This document shows, piece by piece, positions 58,247 to 64,000 of a stretch of 64,000 bases of DNA. The position numbers were made by a program, and so were the translations under genes. Positions within the stretch are counted from its first letter, which is position 1, and each line of letters opens with the position of its first letter. The notes under the pieces were generated by a model. That model did no database searches, was not told the origin of the DNA, and was given only the letters and a program-made list of their open reading frames with translations. Source of the DNA: Coriobacteriaceae bacterium (GTDB lineage: Bacteria; Actinomycetota; Coriobacteriia; Coriobacteriales; Coriobacteriaceae); assembly GCA_902835305.1 (NCBI GenBank), contig CADFMD010000003.1, positions 124,001 to 188,000 on the forward strand. The letters run 5' to 3'.

Positions 58247-60313
58247 CTACGATGGATCCCCGACCTTCGACTTGTACAGCTCGATCAGAAGCTCTGAGCA
58301 GTCAATGCCCGCTGCCTCAAAAACGATCTTCAGCGTTTCGATTTTCACATAAGTCGAGCTTCCGGGATTGAAGTAGATTCCCTCACCGACTTTGAAGCAA
58401 TAGTCGCTTTCTTTCCATGAGAAATACCTTCCCGGGAAGTCCGAGCCCTCAGGGACGAACTTATGGAAGACGACTGGATCAAGCTCGTAAACCATGGAAA
58501 GCACGCCGCAGATCATGTCAACCCAGGTCTTCGCCGTGAAGCGAGATCCCATGAAGCTGTATGCGGCGATCTGCCTGCCGGTGAACGAGAAATCATCGTC
58601 GAGGGCATGCTCCTCGTAGGCGTCGTTGCCCCACTCGAAGTCGGACTCGATGGATGGCCAAAGCTCAAGGAACTTCCTCTTCATGAGCTCGTTGCGAGCC
58701 TTCAGCTGCTCCTCGCCCCAGGCCTCCTGCTGGCAGACGAAGCCGTTGATCCTGAAGCCAGACTGCTTGAAGCCGTTCTCCATGTCCCGCTTCTCGGCAA
58801 AGCGCCTGTTGCTGTATTTGGAGTTGTATGCGGTAAGCGTCAGATTCGCCATGCTGTTCAGCCACCTTGCGTGAATTGCGGCGAACTCAACGCCCAAATC
58901 CTGCTGCCAGCTTGTCGAAAGCGTCTGGGGCATGATGTGCTCAATGCTGAAAGACTCATCGCGAAGGTTGTCGACGACGTTGACCCTTTCGAGGCTGTCT
59001 CCGTTTTCAAGACGATCGAAGAGGTAGTACTTGTAGCTCGCGATCCTGTAGAAGTCCCTCTCTTCGAACGCTTGAATGAACTCGGCGTCGTCGGGGAAGT
59101 GGCCGCTGCCCTCCTTGGAGAGGAGAACTTTGTTCAACACGTCAGGATATGAACCGCCGTCTTTGACGCCTCTCAAAACCTCGCTGTGCAGAGTCTCGAA
59201 GACCTTGTTGAGCGCATTTGTGGGAACCTTGCAGACCCAGCGCCTGAAAAGGTAGGTCTCGACGGATTTGAGCGCCTCGATCACCTGCTGGTCGCTGATT
59301 CCTCCACAGCGCCTGTATTCGAATAGATTAAGCGTGAACGGGTTCATGACGCTCATGTCCAGCAGAATAAGTCGTCTCAAAACCGCATCAAGCCGATGGT
59401 TTCCAGAATCGGCGTCGTTAATCGCCTTGTAATGCTTTGAGTACTTAAGAAGTTCCTCAAGCAGGACTTTCGTATCGAATGCCTCCGCTTTTACATAGTC
59501 CTTGAACACGGAATAGACCTTCTTGATTGCGGGGGTCTTCCTGCGGACGGCAGCAAGCCAATCACGAGCAAAGGAGCTTACGTCGTAGCCGGTATTCTTC
59601 TCGATCTCGTTCCAGTACTGCTCGTAATACTCTTCCTGCATTTGGGCATCCAGACCCATGAGGATAAAGTTGCGGATCTTGTCGCCCTCGTTCAGGTCGA
59701 GGCCTGTCGAGTTGAGGCTCTCGAAGATTCGCTGGGCGTCATCCTCCTTGTCAAGCTTGATGTCGATGATCATCAGGCGCTCGATGGCATCGCGCAGCTG
59801 ATCGGCCGTCAGCCTTGTCTTGTCGATACGGCCGCAGAAATAGATGTAATTCTGGGTTACGTTGGAGTCCTGGATGAACTTCTCTGCGTCAGCGGAGTAA
59901 AGCGCCTCAAAGGCAGCCTGGTCGTCCTTGATGAGCTTCAGCTTCAGCTTTCGCTCGGACTTATGCCATTTGTCGATGAGGTATTCCTCGTTGATCATGT
60001 CGGCCAGATTGTCGTCTTCGGAGGCGATGGCGCCTTCCCTGAGCTTGCTCACAAGCGCAAGGAGAAGGAGGTAAGACGTGGTGATCCTTTGCTGGCCATC
60101 GATGACGATGCGTGTGTCGGGGCCATCTGCTTTGGAGACGATGCTTCCAAAGAAATGACTCTCCACGCCTTCTGAAATGACATCCTCGAGGTCGTCGAAC
60201 AATTGCTTGCAGTTTTCGATCTTCCAGTCGTAGTTGCGCTGATAGACGGGGATAACAAATCGAGTTTTCGTGCCTTCGAGCAAGTTAAGAAGGTATCGTT
60301 CTTCGCCTTTCAT
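58247..60313 (-). CDS. DUF262/DUF1524 (GmrSD-like) protein
   Basis: 688 residues. The N-terminal DUF262 has FVIPVYQRNYDWKIENCKQL and the hallmark IDGQQRITTSYLLLLALV; the middle is helical; DUF1524 carries the HNH-type SIEHIMPQTLS and SMANLTLTAYNSKYSNRRFA; the C-terminal 110 residues (GRQIAAYSFMGSRFTAKTWV) look like DUF4357. In GmrSD enzymes this combination is an NTP-dependent type IV restriction endonuclease against modified phage DNA. It starts nine bases after the KAP ATPase gene, so both form one operon. The repeats on each side suggest cargo of a mobile segment. Defence function is inferred. Confidence 0.88.
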   Translation of the reverse strand: MKGEERYLLNLLEGTKTRFVIPVYQRNYDWKIENCKQLFDDLEDVISEGVESHFFGSIVSKADGPDTRIVIDGQQRITTSYLLLLALVSKLREGAIASEDDNLADMINEEYLIDKWHKSERKLKLKLIKDDQAAFEALYSADAEKFIQDSNVTQNYIYFCGRIDKTRLTADQLRDAIERLMIIDIKLDKEDDAQRIFESLNSTGLDLNEGDKIRNFILMGLDAQMQEEYYEQYWNEIEKNTGYDVSSFARDWLAAVRRKTPAIKKVYSVFKDYVKAEAFDTKVLLEELLKYSKHYKAINDADSGNHRLDAVLRRLILLDMSVMNPFTLNLFEYRRCGGISDQQVIEALKSVETYLFRRWVCKVPTNALNKVFETLHSEVLRGVKDGGSYPDVLNKVLLSKEGSGHFPDDAEFIQAFEERDFYRIASYKYYLFDRLENGDSLERVNVVDNLRDESFSIEHIMPQTLSTSWQQDLGVEFAAIHARWLNSMANLTLTAYNSKYSNRRFAEKRDMENGFKQSGFRINGFVCQQEAWGEEQLKARNELMKRKFLELWPSIESDFEWGNDAYEEHALDDDFSFTGRQIAAYSFMGSRFTAKTWVDMICGVLSMVYELDPVVFHKFVPEGSDFPGRYFSWKESDYCFKVGEGIYFNPGSSTYVKIETLKIVFEAAGIDCSELLIELYKSKVGDPS

Positions 60314-60322
60314 CTGTTACTC

Positions 60323-61681
60323 CTAGATAATCTTTGCTAAACGCGGGAGCGAGTCAAATCCCCAGCTTCTTCCAATAAGAACTTGATAGGAATGCTGGTA
60401 TTTAGAATTGTTTCTGTCTTTGCACCAAATCATGTAGACCAAGGTCTCGAGGAGCTCGTGCCTTGCACCTACCTTGTCTTCGTCGGAAGGGGTCTTTCCC
60501 TCCTCGAACTTTATGTACGACCCCCATGTTGCATCCATAAACTCCATCGCCGCTTCGCTCTTAGAGAATGCATGATAAAGAGGCTCAATTTCAAATTTCT
60601 GAACCACAGAGGCAAACGCGTCGGCGTCAAATACTTTCAAGGCGAGCATAGTCGGGACCAGGCCGGCATCGGCAAACGCTCGAACCCGGTCGTCTACAAA
60701 TCCATCGCGGCTTTCCAATACTAAAGGGCGAACTCTGAAAAGCTCAGTCAGATACCTGTTGGCGTCCCTCATCGTCATTCCGTATGCCTCTGCAAGCTCA
60801 TACGCAATTACGTCAAAGCGGTTGGAGGTTTTTATGAAGCCGTTCGCTTCTAGCTGCTTAAAGCTATCGACCTTTCTTAGAGGGATGGTTAGATCGTAGA
60901 AACGCGACAAATAACGTCGGCCGTCAAAACCTTGCCCATACATGCCTTCAACAACATGTGATAGTTGATTGGCGTTGACCGAATACACGATGACTACTCG
61001 ATCATCTGTAAACAGATTCTTCAACTGCTCGAGCACCTTCATTGCAAAAGAAGGACGGCAACGATCGAGCTCATCGACAATGAGAAGCAATGTGTTGGCT
61101 TTTTCAGGGAGAGCTACATCTACCAGGTTTGAAACAGAGGACCTTAGCGTTTCTCTGTCACGATAAGCCTGGATTAAATCTCTGCCCGAAAAAGCGTCTC
61201 TTAAAGAGCTGGCTCCGCCATGTCCAAAGACCCCCAATATGGCGTCGAGTGTTCCGGCAATCTTTTCGCCAGCTTCGGTGTCACTGCGAAAAGAGGCGCA
61301 TGCATCGCCTTGGAGGGCTATAGATGCTGCAATCGAAGGCAGCGGATCATCCCAATGGTCATTTTCCCAGGCGTTGTAGTATACGGGCAAGAAGCTGTTC
61401 AGCTCCATATAGGGTGCAAGCTCGCGATTGTTGTCAAGCAATCCGTCGAGGTCTCCGTGAGACTCAAGAAAAGGATTAACCTCTTCAAGGATGCAGGCCA
61501 CCTGTCTAACGAAGAATGTCTTCCCGCTTCCCCAATCAGCGTCGACGAACAGGGAAAACCCGCCTTCGATGGATTTGAGTATCCCGGCAAACTCGGCGAG
61601 ATCTCCATTCCTCCCGAGGGCGTCGTTGTGCAGCAGCTTAACAAGGATGTCGCGTGTAGGTGCTGAATCGATTCTTCGCAT
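60323..61681 (-). CDS. KAP-family P-loop NTPase
   Basis: 452 residues. Walker A DADWGSGKTFFVRQV near residue 47 and Walker B LLLIVDELDRCRP near residue 190 with the KAP-type helix insert between; VVIVYSVNANQLSHVVEGMY and FDGRRYLSRFYDLTIPLRKV are typical of KAP NTPases, several of which accompany defence genes. No membrane helices were noticed in this member. ATG 61681 is used; an in-frame TTG at 61705 lies inside the repeat. Coupled with the DUF262 gene, it may provide NTP-dependent sensing for it. Confidence 0.88.
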   Translation of the reverse strand: MRRIDSAPTRDILVKLLHNDALGRNGDLAEFAGILKSIEGGFSLFVDADWGSGKTFFVRQVACILEEVNPFLESHGDLDGLLDNNRELAPYMELNSFLPVYYNAWENDHWDDPLPSIAASIALQGDACASFRSDTEAGEKIAGTLDAILGVFGHGGASSLRDAFSGRDLIQAYRDRETLRSSVSNLVDVALPEKANTLLLIVDELDRCRPSFAMKVLEQLKNLFTDDRVVIVYSVNANQLSHVVEGMYGQGFDGRRYLSRFYDLTIPLRKVDSFKQLEANGFIKTSNRFDVIAYELAEAYGMTMRDANRYLTELFRVRPLVLESRDGFVDDRVRAFADAGLVPTMLALKVFDADAFASVVQKFEIEPLYHAFSKSEAAMEFMDATWGSYIKFEEGKTPSDEDKVGARHELLETLVYMIWCKDRNNSKYQHSYQVLIGRSWGFDSLPRLAKII

Positions 61682-61691
61682 GTTACTTACT

Positions 61692-61786
61692 CTAATCCCA
61701 CTCAATAGTTAGAAACTATCTCCAGTTCGTTCCAGTTTGCCTCAGTTTGTCCCACTTGCATCCAGTCTCAAAATTGCCGCGAATCC
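61692..61786. repeat. guaA-end/dinJ-tail repeat, right copy
   Basis: Begins CTAATCCCACTCAATAGTT. Its first 18 bases match the guaA 3' end (62149-62166) at 15 positions, and the rest covers the end of the dinJ-like gene. Homologous to 57989-58092. Confidence 0.7.
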
Positions 61787-61937
61787 AGACCTCGAAGGGT
61801 GTCCTCTGCTCCCTCACGGCCTGCTTGAGGAACATGTTGATCGCCTGGGTGGTGCTGATGCCGAGCTTCGAGAAGAGCTTCGCAGCGTCGTCCCTCGTCT
61901 GCCTCTCCATGCGTACGGTGACGTTAACTGTCTCCAT
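61716..61937 (-). CDS. RelB/DinJ-family antitoxin (no toxin partner seen)
   Basis: 73 residues. METVNVTVRMERQTRDDAAK, then LFSKLGISTTQAINMFLKQA and PFEV form the ribbon-helix-helix of DinJ antitoxins; the C-terminal CKWDKLRQTGTNWR tail is unusual and falls in the flanking repeat. GGAGG precedes ATG 61937. A YafQ/RelE toxin is normally encoded just downstream, but the KAP gene is there instead. Either the toxin was lost during insertion or the antitoxin is an orphan. Confidence 0.8.
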   Translation of the reverse strand: METVNVTVRMERQTRDDAAKLFSKLGISTTQAINMFLKQAVREQRTPFEVWIRGNFETGCKWDKLRQTGTNWR

Positions 61938-62076
61938 GCGGACCTCCTTGCCTCGTGTGTGCGCAATACGGCGATTGCACGCGCGGCAGGCGGTATGTTC
62001 CTGGAATCCGTCATGGTGTGGCGGATATCCGTCACGTGGCGACTGGAATATGCCGTGACCCGCTCCCATATACAAA

Positions 62077-62113
62077 GATAGCACCCATGATGCAGTGCGC
62101 CATGGGTGCTATC
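62077..62113 (-). terminator. Terminator of guaA
   Basis: GATAGCACCCATG and CATGGGTGCTATC form a 13-bp stem (62077-62113) followed on the minus strand by TTTGTAT. Confidence 0.75.
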
Positions 62114-62148
62114 TAGGTTTTCATGCACGTAAATTGCACATATTTTAA

Positions 62149-63747
62149 CTACTCCCACTCGATGGTCGCCGGCGGCTTGGACGTGATGTCGTAGCACACG
62201 CGGTTGGCGCCGGGAACCTCGGCCACGATGCGGCCGGAGATGCGGGCCAGGACGTCGTAGGGCAGCTTGGCCCAGTCGGCGGTCATGGCATCGCTGGACT
62301 CGACGGCACGCAGGATAATTGGGCGCTGGTAGGTGCGCTCGTCGCCCATAACGCCGACGGACTTAATGTCGGGCAGGACGGCGAAATACTGCCAGCAGCT
62401 ATGCTCGGAGTTGCGCTCGCCGGTCTGCTCAAACAGACGCTGGTTATAGGCGTCGAGCTCCTCGCGCACGATGGCGTCGGCATTCTTGAGGATCTCGAGC
62501 TTCTCCTTGTCGACCGCGCCGATGATGCGGATGGCCAGACCCGGGCCCGGGAAAGGCTGGCGGAACACGATGTTACCCGGCAGGCCCAGCGCCAGACCAA
62601 GTGCACGGACCTCGTCCTTAAAGAAGTGGTCGAGCGGCTCGATAAGGTCGAAGTGCACGCCCTCGGGGAACGGGATCAGGTTGTGGTGGCTCTTGATGGT
62701 GGCCGTCTTGCCGCCCGTCTTGCGCGCGCCGGACTCGATGATGTCGGGGTAGATGGTGCCCTGAGCCAGGTACTTGACCGGCTTGCCGTCGCACTCGAGC
62801 TGCTGGGCGACCGCGAAGAACTCTTTCCAGAACTGCGTGCCGATGATGCGGCGCTTCTCCTCGGGCTCGGTCACGCCGGCCAGAAGCTCGGCATAGCGGT
62901 CCTCGGCGTGGACGTGGATAAAGTCGACGTCGAACTGCTTGGTGAAGACCTCCTCCACCTGCTCGGGCTCGCCCTTGCGCAGCAGGCCGTGGTTGATGAA
63001 CACGCAGGTCATCTGCTTGCCCACGGCGCGGGCGCCCAGCGCAGCCACGACGGAGGAGTCGACGCCACCGGACAGGGCCAGAATCACGCGGTCGTCGCCG
63101 ACTTTCTCGCGGAACTCGGCCGTCATGGTCTCGACCAGGTTGTCCATGCTCCAGTTGGGCTCCAGGCCGCAGATCTCAAACAGGAAGTTGCTCAGCAGCT
63201 GCTGACCGTACTCGGAGTGCTTGACCTCGGGGTGGAACTGCGTGGTGAAAATCTTGCGCTCGACGCACTCCATGGCGGCAACCGGGCACACGTCGGTGCT
63301 GGCGGTAACGGTAAAGCCTTCGGGCACCTCGGACACGGCATCGCGATGGCTCATCCACACGGTCTGCTCCATGGGCGTGGAGTTAAAGAGCTTGGCACCG
63401 GCTGTGCGCGTGATGGTGGCGCGGCCGTACTCGCCCACCTCGGAGTGGCCGACCTTGCCGCCGAGCGTCACGGCCGTGATCTGATGGCCGTAGCAAAAGC
63501 CCAGGACGGGAAGGCCCAGGTCAAAGATGGCAGGATCGATGGTGGGAGCGTCCTCGGCGTACACGGAGGCCGGGCCGCCGGAAAGGATGAGCGCAGAGGC
63601 GTTCATCTCGCGAATCTCGTCGGCCGAGATGTCGCAGGGGACAATCTCGGAATACACGTTGAGGTCGCGGACGCGACGGGCAATGAGCTGACCGTACTGC
63701 GCACCAAAGTCGAGTACGAGGACCTTTGCGGAAGCCTTTTGATCCAT
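62149..63747 (-). CDS. guaA: GMP synthase (glutamine-hydrolysing)
   Basis: 532 residues. Amidotransferase domain with VLDFGAQYGQLIARRVRDLN, the nucleophile in LGFCYGHQ and the His/Glu pair in TQFHPEV; ATP-pyrophosphatase domain with ILALSGGVDSSVVAALGARA; dimerisation domain ending VCYDITSKPPATIEWE. It converts XMP to GMP in purine synthesis. ATG 63747 has GAGGGGG upstream; the 50-codon longer frame is rejected. A second, amidotransferase-less copy is at 31184-32164. Its 3' end is a frequent integration site for mobile elements, and similar sequences recur at 61692 and 57989. Confidence 0.97.
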   Translation of the reverse strand: MDQKASAKVLVLDFGAQYGQLIARRVRDLNVYSEIVPCDISADEIREMNASALILSGGPASVYAEDAPTIDPAIFDLGLPVLGFCYGHQITAVTLGGKVGHSEVGEYGRATITRTAGAKLFNSTPMEQTVWMSHRDAVSEVPEGFTVTASTDVCPVAAMECVERKIFTTQFHPEVKHSEYGQQLLSNFLFEICGLEPNWSMDNLVETMTAEFREKVGDDRVILALSGGVDSSVVAALGARAVGKQMTCVFINHGLLRKGEPEQVEEVFTKQFDVDFIHVHAEDRYAELLAGVTEPEEKRRIIGTQFWKEFFAVAQQLECDGKPVKYLAQGTIYPDIIESGARKTGGKTATIKSHHNLIPFPEGVHFDLIEPLDHFFKDEVRALGLALGLPGNIVFRQPFPGPGLAIRIIGAVDKEKLEILKNADAIVREELDAYNQRLFEQTGERNSEHSCWQYFAVLPDIKSVGVMGDERTYQRPIILRAVESSDAMTADWAKLPYDVLARISGRIVAEVPGANRVCYDITSKPPATIEWE

Positions 63748-63910
63748 GGTTTCCCCCTCTTGTTGGCGGGGAGCCGGTGCCCACCCGCGTGAATGAACGA
63801 AAATAACTTTCATAGTGTACACGTTATATGGGGCTTCTCGTCCCTCGCAGCCATCAGCGCACGGCAAACGCACGACCTGGGCCTTATTTGACGGCAATTG
63901 AAGTGATACT

Positions 63911-63937
63911 AAACGTTACAGATGATGTAATACGTTT
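63911..63937. promoter_or_regulatory. Dyad in the guaA upstream region
   Basis: AAACGTTA (63911-63918) and TAATACGTTT (63928-63937) form an imperfect dyad about 165 bp upstream of guaA. On the plus strand TTGAAC (63937-63942) followed 18 bp later by CAATAC could be a promoter of a gene beyond the window. No binding protein can be named. Confidence 0.3.
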
Positions 63938-64000
63938 GAACATTGGACGCCCTGTGCCACAATACTGCCGAACGACTCCGCCTCTGCGGCGGCAAATACG

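Noticed and set aside
62401..63792. 463-codon open frame antisense to guaA
   Set aside because: Shadow of guaA; no ribosome site or recognisable domain.

Overview
The window looks like a chromosomal segment of a high-GC gut actinobacterium of the class Coriobacteriia, most likely Collinsella or a close relative. This is inferred from about 60% GC, codon use, the mix of gut-anaerobe families (CD1871A-type CXXC peptide, CoA-disulfide reductase, hybrid sensors with amino-acid-binding domains) and dispersed intergenic hairpins. No rRNA or tRNA gene was recognised.

Layout. 1-7.4 kb: a cut-off queuosine-precursor transporter with a possible preQ1 riboswitch, prfC, a regular array of alternating 17-bp repeats, a GntR/ABC exporter operon, a ClC-type channel, a LOG-family enzyme and a small K+ channel. 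7.5-16.4 kb: two extracytoplasmic-sensing hybrid kinases (one fused to its binding domains, one next to a separate binding lipoprotein), a flavin-type PNPOx protein, an aminotransferase remnant, trmO, an XRE/zinc-ribbon/TipAS regulator and a glutaredoxin. 16.4-18.8 kb: a small accessory block between two copies of a hairpin repeat, holding an SOS-like promoter, a tiny leader ORF, a DUF1016-like protein and a toxin-antitoxin-like pair. 18.8-31.2 kb: dus, two membrane proteins (one frameshifted), a very large MacB/FtsX-type ABC protein, CoA-disulfide reductase-rhodanese, a redox operon (CD1871A peptide, polyferredoxin membrane protein, TlpA lipoprotein) and a divergent two-component system. 31.2-45.7 kb: a GMP synthase paralogue without its glutaminase domain, a LuxR regulator beside a giant Tat-exported LAGTG-anchored surface protein, an XRE/membrane pair, an acetyltransferase, a divergent type II topoisomerase pair and a DUF4143 ATPase.

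45.8-62 kb is strongly accessory. A TetR gene diverges from three tandem sirtuin-like genes that resemble class M (SirTM) ADP-ribosyltransferases. A second, decayed copy of the same locus follows, its middle replaced by a radical SAM 'mobile pair'. Next come a cupin enzyme, a flavodoxin-like reductase with a divergent MerR regulator, three methyltransferases behind a DtxR-like box, and a KAP ATPase + DUF262/HNH module between two repeats that resemble the 3' end of guaA. The window ends with complete guaA. The repeats suggest that material was stacked downstream of guaA, a commonly used integration site.

Functional themes are environmental sensing (two hybrid kinases, one two-component system, several one-component regulators), thiol/disulfide redox chemistry, ADP-ribose/NAD signalling by the sirtuin cluster, and defence or mobile cargo near guaA. 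Assignments rest on motif recognition by eye; no database search was run.
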